Below are positions 1 through 9,865 of a DNA stretch of 64,000 bases, in pieces (within the stretch, counting starts at the first letter, position 1; the number at the start of each line of letters is the position of its first letter). Position numbers and translations under genes: made by a program. This stretch comes from Rhyacophila brunnea (lineage: Eukaryota; Arthropoda; Insecta; Trichoptera; Rhyacophilidae): assembly GCA_022495005.1 (NCBI GenBank), contig JAGYXB010000615.1, positions 124,001-188,000 on the forward strand. The letters are read 5' to 3'. Under the pieces are notes generated by a model, which saw only the letters and a list, made by a program, of their open reading frames with translations, did no database searches and had not been told where the DNA came from.

Positions 1-1193
1 AATGTTTTAGAATATAGTCATATTTCGGTACATAACTGTGCAGTAGTGTTAAGATTTTTTACATTTATTAATTTTTAAACGCATTTATAAAACCATTAGC
101 ATAATTTATTACGAGATAATTTTTGTAAAATATTCACGATAAAAAATTATATTGATAATCTCTGTGATCCCAAATTTGACAAGAATTAGGCATTTTATTA
201 TTCAAAAAATCGGCAAGATTAACACATTTGAAGATGATTCTAAAGATATTTATTATAAGCTATGTCTTTGACCATTCAAGTGTGATAAACATCTTATGAA
301 TAATGATTGCTTTATAATAATTATTGACCTAAGAATAAGGTAGTGTTTTTTTGAAATACGCCATTTCTTTTGTCATTCCCCAGTGGTTAAGCTACAACAT
401 ACGGCCGTAGCCATAAATTGACAAACTATAATTGAAGTAGGGAGTAAAATGATATTGACGCGCGTATTTGAACATGTACCGTTTAAAAAAAAAATAAAAA
501 AAAATTCGGTTAGGTACATGTTCAAACACGCGCGTTAACATAATTTTACTTCCTACTTTAATTATAGTTTGTCATTTTATGGCTACGGCCGTATGTTGTA
601 GCTTAACCACTGGGGAATGACAAAAGAAATGGCGTATTTCAAAAAAACACTACCTTATTCTTAGGTCAATAATTATTATAAAGCAATCATTATTCATAAG
701 ATGTTTATCACACTTGAATGGTCAAAGACATAGCTTATAATAAATATCTTTAGAATCATCTTCAAATGTGTTAATCTTGCCGATTTTTTGAATAAAAAAA
801 TGCCTAATTCTTGTCAAATTTGGGATCACAGAGATTAGCAATATAATTTTTTATCGTGAATATTTTACAAAAATTATCTCGTAATAAATTATGCTAATGG
901 TTTATTAAATGCGTTTAAAAATTAATAAATGTAAAAAATCTTAACACCACTGCACAGTTATGTACCGAAATATGACTATATTCTAAAATATTAGAGCGAG
1001 AGGTTTAAAAGAATACTATTTTATGTAACAAAAATACTTCATGCAGTCATCAAATGTTTAAAATAACTATAAAGGATAATAAGGCTTCAAAATTCTATAA
1101 ATAGATCATCTACAACGTTTAAGGAGTGTCCAGGATCATGGTTTGAAAATACAATAAAAACTCAAATTTGACCTTCGACGAGCATGTCCCCCC
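1..1193. mobile_element. Giant palindromic TTAA element, copy 1 (left end cut by window)
   Basis: The sequence from base 1 to about 480 is the reverse complement of about 510-990, around an A-rich centre near 497. The right arm continues to a run of six C at 1188-1193, followed by TTAA (1194-1197). Comparison with the complete copy at 26747-28127 shows that roughly 200 bp of the left arm lie before the window. The element has no coding capacity; it is essentially one long inverted repeat with a very short loop. TTAA at the ends is the piggyBac superfamily hallmark, so I infer a non-autonomous piggyBac-type fold-back MITE. The superfamily is inference because no transposase is present. Confidence 0.85.
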
Positions 1194-1197
1194 TTAA

Positions 1198-1529
1198 AGT
1201 ATGGATATTTTTACCTAATGGTTGCATTTTGATACTTAAAAATACTATATAACGTAAAAAAATATATTTTAATTCTGAGCGTCCAGTGCGAGCACTAGCA
1301 AATGGTCTATGGTCTCGAACATTTGTATACGAATGCGTTCGCTTGCCCACAAACCAAACGCACGGCACGCAGCTTCATTTAGCAATGCAATGGGTGGCGT
1401 CTAGATGTATCTATAGTCTAAGACTTAGATACAATCCAATGTGGATCTTGACCGCTTCACGAAGGAATTTTTCATCAAGAAAGGATGATAACCATTTGCT
1501 CAACGTCTTTGATCCATGCCCCAGTTTCA
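1198..1529. other. Unassigned spacer
   Basis: This lies between the palindromic element and a SINE head. A 106-codon open frame (1286-1606, plus) crosses it and runs into the SINE. It has no recognisable domain and its end lies in transposon sequence, so I do not call it a gene. Confidence 0.5.
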
Positions 1530-1632
1530 AACACACATTGAAAAAACAGCATTTGAATTATCCAGACCCAGAATTCGAAACCGAAACCCACGATTTTATA
1601 AGCTGACACGTTACCGCTTGGCCATCAGATAT
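1530..1632 (-). mobile_element. tRNA-derived SINE, 5' head fragment
   Basis: Read on the minus strand this begins with an A-box-like TGGCCAAGCGG (about 1620-1630) and has a B-box-like GGTTTCGAATTC about 40 bases on, followed by CTGGGTCTGG. The same order is seen in the better SINE copies at 20231 and 23095, including the T-rich stretch before CAATGTGTG. Only the tRNA-like head and the start of the body remain. It is an old, diverged copy. Confidence 0.6.
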
Positions 1633-1635
1633 AAT

Positions 1636-1879
1636 TAATTATAAAAGCAAATTATTACTTAATACCTATGTGAACTTTTCTATTTTTATTACCTACCTAT
1701 AAGTATTTCATATTAAATCTGTATTATAGAATTAATTTTTTATTTATATTTTTCAGGTCAAAAAACGATACCTAATATACAAAATAATAATGGATGAAAA
1801 AGTAATATTGTGTGTAGTACTAACTAAACTAAACAGTACGTACGCAGTACACGTGTTGAATGTTATGTCGAGTGACGAT
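1636..1879. other. AT-rich upstream flank of the promoter
   Basis: Strongly AT-rich sequence just upstream of the CpG-rich promoter at 1880. No gene or repeat was recognised. Confidence 0.4.
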
Positions 1880-2065
1880 AATTACGTAAGCAAGGGCCAA
1901 TGAGCACAGAGATGCACATTGAAGGGGCGGAGCTGTTACGTCACGCACCCTTCACCCCGCAGATGTCGCATTGCCGCCTGTTGAGTGACGTCACAAAATG
2001 CAGCGCTCACTTCTTCGGCGGCCCAAATACAAAATACAAACTTCAAAACATTCGTAAGATCCAAG
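1880..2065 (+). promoter_or_regulatory. CpG-rich promoter and 5' UTR with clustered bZIP/CRE sites
   Basis: A sharp local rise in GC and CpG precedes the exon at 2066. Recognisable sites in order are TTACGTAA (1882-1889), CCAAT (1897-1901), GGGGCGG GC box (1924-1930), TTACGTCA (1936-1943) and a full palindromic CRE TGACGTCA (1986-1993). There is no TATA box at a fitting distance, as expected for a CpG-type promoter. The start site is probably between about 1990 and 2050, but the sequence does not fix it. The cluster suggests control by CREB/ATF or PAR-type bZIP factors; that is inference from motif matches. Confidence 0.6.
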
Positions 2066-2382
2066 ATGGCGGACGGGCCGCGCGCGGACGGGGCTGGTCC
2101 AGTGGAAAAAGACAAATCTTTAGTGAACAATGACAGTGACCTCGTGTGTGACTTAAAAACTAATTGTGAGAATGTTTCCCAAGATGCTAAAGTGAAAATG
2201 TCATTTTATACTGACAGGAATAGTGCTGACGGGAGTGTAAACTGTGAACCGATTAGCGTGGCTGACCCGAAAAATGCCTCGGATGACAGTAGCAAACGGG
2301 TGGAATATGCTCCTGGACAGGAAGACAACTGCAGGAAAAAGAGGTGTACTGACAGATATGACAGTTCTGAATCTTCTGACAG
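2066..2382 (+). CDS. First coding exon of an unidentified host gene
   Basis: The ATG at 2066 lies in a strong insect/vertebrate Kozak context (CCAAGATGGCG) just downstream of a CpG-rich promoter. The exon encodes 105 codons plus two bases and ends at a good splice donor (GACAG|GTTAGT, 2382/2383). The product starts MADGPRADGAG and is hydrophilic, with no signal peptide or membrane segment. It has many Asp, Asn, Ser and Lys, a basic KKRCTDR stretch, and an acidic serine-rich end (YDSSESSD). This is typical of a disordered N-terminal region of a nuclear or signalling protein. The frame stays open upstream to 1985, but without an ATG, so 2066 is the likely start. The last codon is split after two bases (AG), giving Ser or Arg. 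I do not recognise the family. It looks real from promoter, Kozak, donor and non-repetitive composition together. Confidence 0.65.
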
Positions 2383-3228
2383 GTTAGTTTATTCACGATA
2401 CGATAAAAACATCGCTATAACGCGAGAGGTTGTCGACCTCTCGTTCAAACTCTGCGCCTACAACAGTGTTCTATGTTTATTTATTATTATCAACGTCACA
2501 TTGCGTGCGCTATAAATAAACCTTGTTTTTGTTTTGTTTCTTTTTATAAATACATCTCGTGCCTATTGCATCCAACGATTGTACTTTATTGCACACTAAT
2601 AAAGTTATAAAAATACTTTTTAAGTTTAGTTTTGTTATGTATTTTCGTTCTGTCAAAGTTTGAATTCTCGGAAAGCAATATTATAATGAAGTGAAAGAAA
2701 GAGCGTTCGCGTTTTTAAATTCCGCGGTTCAACCAAATTGAAATTATCTCCCGTTATGATTGCTGGCAATGAATCGGTCAATGGTCGTAATTTGCAGTGT
2801 CAGGGTCATTGTCAAAATGAACGGCTCCGGTTCGAGGCGGCCTAGCCGATCGGTGGAGCTTGCGAATAAACGTACTGGCCAGATTTGCCCAAGTTCGATT
2901 ACGATTACATAATACGGCACAGATCGAAAGCGAGATTTCGTGTTTCGATGTCGTGAATCATGATCAAATTAAAGATCATGAAAGTCAAGTGCGTATATTT
3001 CAGTAACGTAACAACACATAAGTCGACTACTCAACGCATAAATTTCAATTCGTAAAATGCGCTGGTCATTTTTTAAATAGCGCCAAATCGACATGAGTAC
3101 AATCATAAGACTTGACGGATCGGTCAGGATTTCGTTTCATTTATGAAGGAGTAGTATCGATATCATAGAGAAGATAGGTATAAGGTATTGGCTGGAGGGA
3201 AGACGTAAGTACCTATGTGAAATGGGGG
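2383..3228. other. Start of presumed first intron
   Basis: Downstream of the donor the sequence returns to AT-rich DNA with no recognised gene. A 7-bp-arm inverted repeat (GAGAGGT...ACCTCTC) lies near 2424-2442. Some moderately GC-rich sequence at 2800-2900 was not assigned. Confidence 0.4.
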
Positions 3229-3525
3229 TAGTGGGTATCGAGCACAGAAACTTGACGCAATATTTAATTCTTCTTCTCTTCTGCCACTTCCCTCGGTCCA
3301 TCGCCAACTCTTACGTTTCCTGCCATGTCAGACCAGGGTCCCGATTTCCTAACTATCGTCTCGTGTGGCACCAGACGATAGTTAGGAAATCGGGCTGCTG
3401 CAGCACGTAGGTCACTTTTGTAGCACCGCTGCAGGGTGAGGGAGGGCCGGCCACGGCGACGGAACCCTTGAGGCTGAGCCACAAGGGTACGAAGTGTCGC
3501 ACTCTTTAGCGGCATCCGGAATACG
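3229..3525 (-). pseudogene. Non-LTR retrotransposon 3' end (RT C-terminal tail), copy 1
   Basis: On the minus strand this encodes a QPQGFRRRGRPSLTLQ stretch followed by a CYKSDLRA-like segment and, in another frame, a MAGN..GDGPREV remnant. The same sequence occurs at 51565 and 53575. The best copy (53575) shows the usual tail of non-LTR reverse transcriptases: GRP, DLRA, then WREARELAMDRGKWREL before a stop. The 3' end is an AAG/GAA-rich tail (3270-3285). The copy is broken by a 55-bp hairpin at 3340-3394 and by frame loss. It is a dead 5'-truncated insertion. Confidence 0.6.
3340..3394. repeat. Perfect 22-bp-arm hairpin inside a retrotransposon tail
   Basis: The left arm (3340-3361, starting CCCGATTTCCTAACTATCG) is the exact reverse complement of 3373-3394, with an 11-base loop. 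The two other copies of the host retrotransposon fragment lack this segment, so it looks like an insertion or an inserted fold-back. It may be a tiny MITE or the residue of one. It could fold as an RNA hairpin if transcribed. Confidence 0.75.
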
Positions 3526-4385
3526 TGTGATACTACTATGACACTAATGACTCAAGTGGAATAGTACAAAACTCAAATCAATTAGAATTGACATCTAGGT
3601 ATATAATTTTATTTGAATGTCCATTTGTTCCGTATTGGAGATGAATCGGTAAAGATCACGTGCAAAGCTTAGAGAATAAGAAAAAAACCCTCGGTATGAG
3701 TCATGTCATGGCACCTTACAAACACTCGAAAGTAACCGTATCCTACTGAGCTTTGAGAATAGCTGATGCTTGAGGTGGATACTATGTGCACTGTGGAGTC
3801 ATACAGCTTTTAGTCATGTCAGGAAATGACATTGATATTGACTCATTGTGATAACCTCAATCACCGAAGGCTGCTGTGTCTTCTCACGGACTCGGATGTT
3901 TGTAACGCGGTCGTACCAATGTACCCCTAAGATTCGGCGGAGACATCGATTCTCAAAGCTCAAAAGCCGAGACTCTTGAAGCTTAGTAAGATTTTATTTA
4001 CCATATTTGGTATAAGATAGGCTTTTAACTAAATTCGCATATGTTTGAAGCGTACATAGATTGTGACAGTTTGTAAGGCAATGGGGGCAGTTCATTGGTC
4101 GGCCTATTAATTATTGGTATTTGGCGGTATGCAGACAATGAGATTTTTTTATATCAGAATGTTAGGGTATACAAAATACGATTGTGTAAGAGTTAAATGA
4201 ACCTGCTCATATACACCTGGGTCTGCTCTTACAAATACAGTACAATAAGTACATATGACAAATTAAGTCTTACGTACATTGCAATAATACTGATTATTGC
4301 AAATTTACGTCTTAACAGCTTTGTTGTTCTATTCTGTTAACACAGAGGCAGCTGTCCGCATATTTTACTTAGTACCTATAGCTAG
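3526..4385. other. Unassigned non-coding sequence
   Basis: Moderately GC-balanced sequence (about 3690-3990) then AT-rich DNA. No open frame, repeat partner or RNA gene was recognised. Confidence 0.4.
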
Positions 4386-4545
4386 TCACGGCGAAGGGTG
4401 GAGCTAGGCTATGGAGATCCGACATAAATAGTGCAAACTAAACTTTGTCAGTCATACTTATATGTTTTCATGAAACTAAGAATATAAATTGCGGATGGTA
4501 TGTACCTATTAGTTAGTTTTTTAAATTCAATTATTTTCCATCAAC
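4386..4545. mobile_element. hAT-type fold-back MITE, single left arm
   Basis: Starts CACGGCGAAGGGTGGAGCTA and matches the left arm of the complete MITE at 24425-24940 through the AAATAGTGCA and GTTTTCAT blocks to the GGTTAGTTTT-like block. No right arm follows, so this is a half-copy. Confidence 0.6.
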
Positions 4546-5515
4546 GTATCCCGTCCGTATGTAGGTAGGTATTAATTAAAGAAATAACTAAGTTTCTTAG
4601 AGCGGAATGCAGAAACATTTGTCATAACATAACTAAATTTCCTTAGCAGAAAACACTATGCAGAAACATTGTCCTTAGTTAAGATCATTTCTATTGAAAA
4701 TAATACCATATTTAAAAATTCTCTTTCCTATAGTTTAGGTTGTTTTATCATTGTTAAACGATGACAAAAATATGACAACTGCATTTTATAAATGCAATAA
4801 CTACAAATACATATTAATATTTAATTATAACACTCTTATGTTTCCGTTATAAGTCATTATACGTGATTCCACAGGCACCGCAAGATATTTTTTTAACATG
4901 GTAATACTAGCGTCAAGTGGTGTCATTTTATCATCTGGCATCTTGTATTTCTGCGGGCTGGCGTATACAAGTAAAATAATATTCTGCAAGTACATGCCAA
5001 ACGAATTAACACTATCAATATCCATATTGATATACATTGTTAAATGAATTTGAGTGTATGGACTGTGTTATAAACATGCGAATTTATTTTGACAGCAGCT
5101 GTCAGTGGTAAATGGTAATACAGAAGGGGGCGTGTTCATAACAAAAGTTGTCTATGGTTAAGGATTCCTTAACTCTATACTCAGTATAGTCATAGTTAAG
5201 TCATCCTTTTCGGCGACTTATCCTTAGGACCGAAATCTTAGATTGTGCATGCCGCTCTTAGACTATAGATACCAATAAAAGTTCGGTGGATAGTGCGATG
5301 GATCACTTCGCAAATCCTGAAATTTTAACGGAAACCTTGTTTATTTTGTAGGGTAGGTAGGACCTACTAAATAATACATAATCAATGGTAAATTAAAAAA
5401 AAATGAGAAAAAACAATACCTTGGTAAGTATGTAATTCTTAGTGCATAAGAAACGAGGGAAGATGCTATGAAATCAAGAGAATCATAATACGGATTTCTG
5501 AATTGTTTCATAATG
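4546..5515. other. Unassigned AT-rich sequence
   Basis: No supported gene. A 70-codon minus-strand frame (4825-5037) has no recognisable domain and is not called. Confidence 0.4.
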
Positions 5516-5523
5516 ATGTAGGT

Positions 5524-6298
5524 CAGGGATGGCAAACCTATGGCACGCGAATGTTTCATTTTGAAGAGAAAAGAAATATAAATATTTTATATATATTTAA
5601 AAAAAAGGGTTTTTTATAAAAAAGTTTTACAAATAAATATATACCTACTTAAGTAAGTAGGTACTTACTTATAATATTAAAAAATAATGACGACATAGCC
5701 ATGCGTATTTTCTTCGGTTTTTCATATTATGTTTAGGTACCAATCGATGAGGAAATGGAAACGACGAAATACATCCATAAATAATGACAAATCGCATTAA
5801 ATAATTGCAGGAAAACCATTTTAAAGAATAATCATTACGTTTAATGTAAATATACGATTGCATAGGTTGGTCCTTAGGATCGGGGAATTAAAAATAAAAA
5901 TATGCAATCGACAAACCTTATAAAATTATTATCGGCAGTCACTCAAATATAGCAACAGCTCGTTATTTTACCTCACACATAATCTTTAAAAATGAAAAAC
6001 CGCTCAGTGATGGAGAATATAATATGAAAGAAGAGTAAATTTAAATGCTTCCACGATCTCTTTGAATAATTTGAAAACAAGGACAAAGATATTCAAAGAA
6101 TAAAAGATATGCATTAGGCTAGAAATACGGTGAAAGATAGAATACTTATCAATAACTCAATTTTTAATCCTTTTTATAGAACTCTTAAAAACTATTTTTT
6201 TAGAAAACTAAAAAAAATTCGCCATAAAAAACTGCTTGACACGTCAGACAGTCAAAAATATTATTTGGGAAATTTTGGCAAAAGGTTCGCCATCCCTA
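5524..6298. mobile_element. hAT element with exact 8-bp target duplication
   Basis: The left end CAGGGATGGCAAACC (5524) and right end GGTTCGCCATCCCTA (6298) are terminal inverted repeats. They are flanked on both sides by ATGTAGGT (5516-5523 and 6299-6306), a perfect 8-bp target duplication as expected for hAT. At 775 bp it is internally deleted compared with a usual autonomous hAT. A decayed transposase piece lies at about 5943-6165. Confidence 0.85.
5943..6165 (+). pseudogene. hAT transposase remnant (GTF2IRD2/ZBED-like N-terminal part)
   Basis: The plus-strand frame from about 5952 to the stop at 6035-6037 reads ATARYFTSHIIFKNEKPLSD then GEY. This resembles the conserved 'Ia..gKPf.dGEfik' block of GTF2IRD2/ZBED5-like hAT transposases. 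In a shifted frame near 6118 the segment ARNTVKDRI matches the next conserved block (sRNTV..RI). Stops and at least one frameshift separate them. It is dead, and the family match rests on these two short blocks in the right order. Confidence 0.55.
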
Positions 6299-6306
6299 AT
6301 GTAGGT

Positions 6307-6829
6307 AGTAGGTATAATATAGGTATGTATAGTATCAATACGCCTACATAACTAAACTTGCCGTGTTACTTTTAAGTGCGATTTTTTATTTATTATTTCT
6401 TTCTGTTATCGATAATAGTGGTCAAATTTTAGATAAGCACAAAGTTTTCACCATTCACGTGGTGATTAAAGGCGGTGAATTCACTACGAACGTCGCTTTA
6501 TTTTATTATAAAAACATATTTATTTCGCATATTAAAATTCTTTGATAGGCAGTGAATACCTATTTCCCACTATTTTACTACCTACTATTAATTCATTCAA
6601 TAACATTACTTTTGAGATTGAATTTCATGAGATATTTAAATTATTTTAAAGTCATAAGAATTCGTGCTTGTTTATGAGGCATAATATTATTAAATCAGCG
6701 TCTCTCAAAAAACAGTATGCAATATATCTACCCACATAGGTGTAGGTATGTTGGTACTTCTTCTAAATATTTTTCCTACTGATCGAATATACGGATCTCC
6801 CGAAAATGGAACCCTACGTGGTCGGAATT
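6307..6829. other. Unassigned AT-rich sequence
   Basis: Two short open frames (6363-6545, 6748-6978) have no recognisable content; the second enters the MITE at 6834. Confidence 0.4.
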
Positions 6830-6833
6830 TTAA

Positions 6834-7194
6834 GGGACCTCAGCTAAGGCATGGTCTAAAAAAGATCGTGACTAGGCGATGCGCGGATTGTGAGTCGCGG
6901 GTGCAAATTACGCAAATAATTTTTCATAAAAGTTCAACATGCGTCCTTTTTATGTTATGTTTATTATTATATTCGTAATAATAATAGTATATTCATTGGC
7001 ATGTTTTCTTTTTTGAGTACATACGTAAAGTTTTTTAGTCATCTTTACACGATTTAATAATATTTTCATCCGACGCCATGACAAAACGAATCGACGTGCA
7101 GACATCTCGACTATCGCTCTCCGAATGGCAACGCGGCCGTAATTTCGTTCCGCATACAGTTGAAAATTATTTGCCGTTTCACTTATGTACGCTC
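6834..7194. mobile_element. TTAA MITE family, copy 1
   Basis: 361 bp flanked by TTAA (6830-6833 and 7195-7198). The interior matches copies at 8437, 22585 and 41665: a CGATGCGCG block, the ATATTCATTGRCATGTTTTC block, TAGTCATCTTTACACGATTT, and the tail AATTATTTGCCGTTTCAC. The ends form imperfect terminal inverted repeats. TTAA flanks point to piggyBac-type mobilisation. This is the most diverged of the four copies. Confidence 0.8.
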
Positions 7195-7466
7195 TTAAAG
7201 AATAAAATATAGTCGGCAGTGTTTTTACCAGTCTGTCCTCATACATGTCCGATTGGCAATAATGCTATGCTGATTAATTTGACTAAAGCATTGATTCGTA
7301 ACCCCTTTTTCTTGGAAAAACGTACGGAACCCCTGCCTGGCTGATATGCGTTAAATTACTTGTAAACCGATAGGAATTATTGCCACAAGGTTGGTTACTA
7401 TGAACAAGACATTTTGCACTTAGGTATGCAGTTTGATTATTTCTTAAAATATTATTAAGTACTCTA

Positions 7467-7611
7467 TGACAACATCTTCTTGGCTACGTGTTAAAACTGT
7501 GAACTAACATGCTCCTCCCATTTTTAACCGCACTTCCATTATAAACTAACAAGCTCCTCCCATTTAGTCGACAACAGCGCCTTCCTTCACGTAGCCAAGA
7601 AGATGTTGTCG
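7467..7611. mobile_element. Small MITE with 23-bp perfect inverted repeats
   Basis: GACAACATCTTCTTGGCTAC at 7468 has its exact reverse complement ending at 7610, giving 23-bp perfect arms. TA lies just outside each end (7465-7466, 7612-7613), so a TA target duplication (mariner/Tc type) is plausible. The interior holds an imperfect direct repeat around CTCCTCCCATTT at two places. Confidence 0.75.
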
Positions 7612-7984
7612 TACATAGGCATGTAGAGTTTGTTACCGGTTACAATAGGTACTTAATCTAATGACCATGTCACAGTGATCGTGCTTTTGTGAAAATCATC
7701 TATTTCCAATGCGATAACTTCTCAGCGCTTGGTGAAACAGTTTTTTGAAAATATTGACGTTGTGGTCTTTATTTTGTTACAAACTATTTTATGTGATTTA
7801 CTTACTTAATTTATTTATTTGTGAAATTATTTTAATTTAAGTGGAATCTATTATTTCTAAATATTTAAATATTTTTTGTTATCATGAATTTTGACTACTT
7901 TATCCAAAGTTCGATCAATTGCCACCTAAATGATTAGCTAAGTAGTCTTCAATACCTTTATAAATTTTACAAAATCAAGCATGC

Positions 7985-8012
7985 CCCACGGAATTCCATT
8001 TGGGAAACGCTG
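7985..8012 (-). mobile_element. Orphan hAT-like terminus
   Basis: On the minus strand it begins CAGCGTTTCCCAAATGGAAT, a typical hAT terminal sequence. I found no partner end, so this may be only a fragment. Confidence 0.3.
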
Positions 8013-8154
8013 CTCTAAACACATTGAGTATTATATTATTATATTATAGACTATTATTATATTATAGATATAGATAAATCATTATACAGTGACACATTAG
8101 GTAAGTACGGCAAAAGCGATTCGCGGTTTTATTGGGATTGCTTGCTAGCATCAA

Positions 8155-8395
8155 AACAAAGGCCGTCTATATAGTCAGGCCGCGGCACCGCATTGTGATT
8201 TACGATGGTAGTGCTAGTTATTGATTATTTTCGAATGCAATGCTGTAAATTAAGATTTTAAATTGCATATTACGTTCCCATTAATGTGTTACCATTTATT
8301 TCAATATGAAATATTAATGATTTAATATTCGAAGTATGAGCAATAACTAGCACTACGTTCTAAATACATAGTTTCGCATCGCGGCGAAATGATAA
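8155..8395. mobile_element. MITE with GTAGTGCTAGTTATTG inverted repeats, copy 1
   Basis: GTAGTGCTAGTTATTG at 8208 is repeated inverted at 8341-8356. Similarity to the copy at 26150-26540 extends outward on both sides (a TAGTCAGGCC-like block to the left, ATAGTTTCG to the right), so the terminal repeats are about 50-60 bp and diverged. The outer limits are approximate. Confidence 0.6.
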
Positions 8396-8436
8396 CAAAA
8401 TGCATGCAAATCGTCCATGGAATCATTATGAGTTAA

Positions 8437-8813
8437 GGTGATAGGTACACCAGTGACACGGCAAATAATTTTCAACTATAGGCGCGACGAAATTTTGGAC
8501 TCGCTCGCATTCTGAGAGAGAGCGTCGAGCTGGAAACACGTCACTTTGTTTCGTGATGGTGACGGGCGTATTAATTCCTAAATCGTGTAAAGATGACTAA
8601 AAACGTTACCCATTTACTTTAAAAAGAAAACATGTCAATGAATATATTATTATTGTTACTAATAGAACAATAAACAGAACATAAAATGGACGTATGTTGG
8701 ATTTATATGACAAATTATATTTCGTTTGGCATGCGTCATTTGCACCCACGACCGTCAATCCGTGCATCGCTAGCCACGATCTTTTTAGACCGTGCCTAAA
8801 CTGAGGTACAACC
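8437..8813. mobile_element. TTAA MITE family, copy 2 (reverse orientation)
   Basis: 377 bp bounded by TTAA at 8433-8436 and 8814-8817, in reverse orientation to copies at 6834 and 41665. The minus strand holds the open stretch shared by several copies (DACQTKYNLSYKSNIRP and a following hydrophobic run ending at VNG). See the finding on this shared frame. Confidence 0.85.
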
Positions 8814-9159
8814 TTAATTATCTTACATTCTACACCAAAATAGATATAAGATATTAGGTAGCTACTATGCATGTTTAAATCGTGTCCGAAAATATTTTGT
8901 ACGTATGCAGTTTGCCGTAACACAGTTCATCGTGAGATGTTCTATCGGAAATAGATGACTGTATAAAATATTTAAATCAATAATTCCTTACCAACCACGT
9001 ACGCTATAAAAACCACTGGAATACAAGGGAAAGACATAAAAAGTAGGTAGGTAAGTAAATTAGAAATGCATTCATAATATCGTATAATTTATATAAAATT
9101 CTGGTAGGTTCTCGTATCAAGTCGTACCTATCAAATATCTGATTATAATGACGGCGTTA

Positions 9160-9473
9160 TTATCAAACATTTGATGCCAAAATTCTGATGTTTTTATTGA
9201 ATCTAATAAAACTGGAACAGTACTGTCTACAATGCTCCACGAACAACGAGTTTTTTAAAATCTCAATGCTATACGGTAATTTCTTTCTGGTAAGACAGCT
9301 CACGGTAAACTGTGCTACGGCGAAATGTAATACGTACAATTTACATGTAACCTTTTTAAACAACTTATCTATTACTTTTTTGTGACAGCTCACGGTAAAC
9401 TGTGCTACGGCGAAATGTAATACGTACAATTTACATGTAACCTTTTTAAACAACTTATCTATTACTTTTTTGT
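9160..9473. mobile_element. Fragment of the 430-bp TIR family (half copy)
   Basis: Matches the right half of the element at 37205-37635, from the TTTTTATTGAATCTAATAAA block through the TCACGGTAAACTGTG and TACGTACAATTTACATGTAAC blocks. The left half is absent. Its end has been tandemly duplicated (see 9294-9473). Confidence 0.6.
9294..9473. repeat. Perfect 90-bp tandem duplication
   Basis: 9294-9383 and 9384-9473 are identical by eye over 90 bases, beginning GACAGCTCACGGTAAACTGT. The identity implies a recent duplication (or an assembly artefact) inside an older diverged transposon fragment. Confidence 0.9.
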
Positions 9474-9865
9474 ATTATTGCAACTGACTATGATTAACTA
9501 TGGTGGCCTGTACATACATACCTACGCAAGTCATTTTCAGATCGGCCGGTAACCTGGCTGTTTGAAATAAATTTTATAAGGCGATAGTCGTTTTGCCCTT
9601 TGGCGAAGACAACTTACAAAACGTACCGGCTGATGCGGACCTGTTCTGCTTGTGGCGCACATCGACCCATCAGGGTGCTAACCGGTTATCATCTCAAATA
9701 AATAACCAAATTTGATTTTTTTTCTCAAACTTCGGTGGGCGTTTCACTTCAATAATAATATGTAAAAATATCCACCTACTTGAATACTTGTTACACACCG
9801 GCTAAAGGCAGAGTCTTGCTAGCAGCGCTCGGACATCGCGCGATAATGCGTCGTCGCGTATTAAT
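9474..9865. other. Unassigned sequence
   Basis: Mixed composition, no gene recognised. It borders the 3' end of the reverse-transcriptase fragment. Confidence 0.4.

Noticed and set aside
1286..1606. 106-codon plus-strand frame
   Set aside because: It runs into the antisense of a SINE head and has no recognisable content.
2383..2515. Continuation of the exon 1 frame to a stop at 2515
   Set aside because: A strong GT donor at 2383, the end of the acidic serine-rich stretch and a switch to AT-rich sequence favour splicing, although read-through cannot be excluded.
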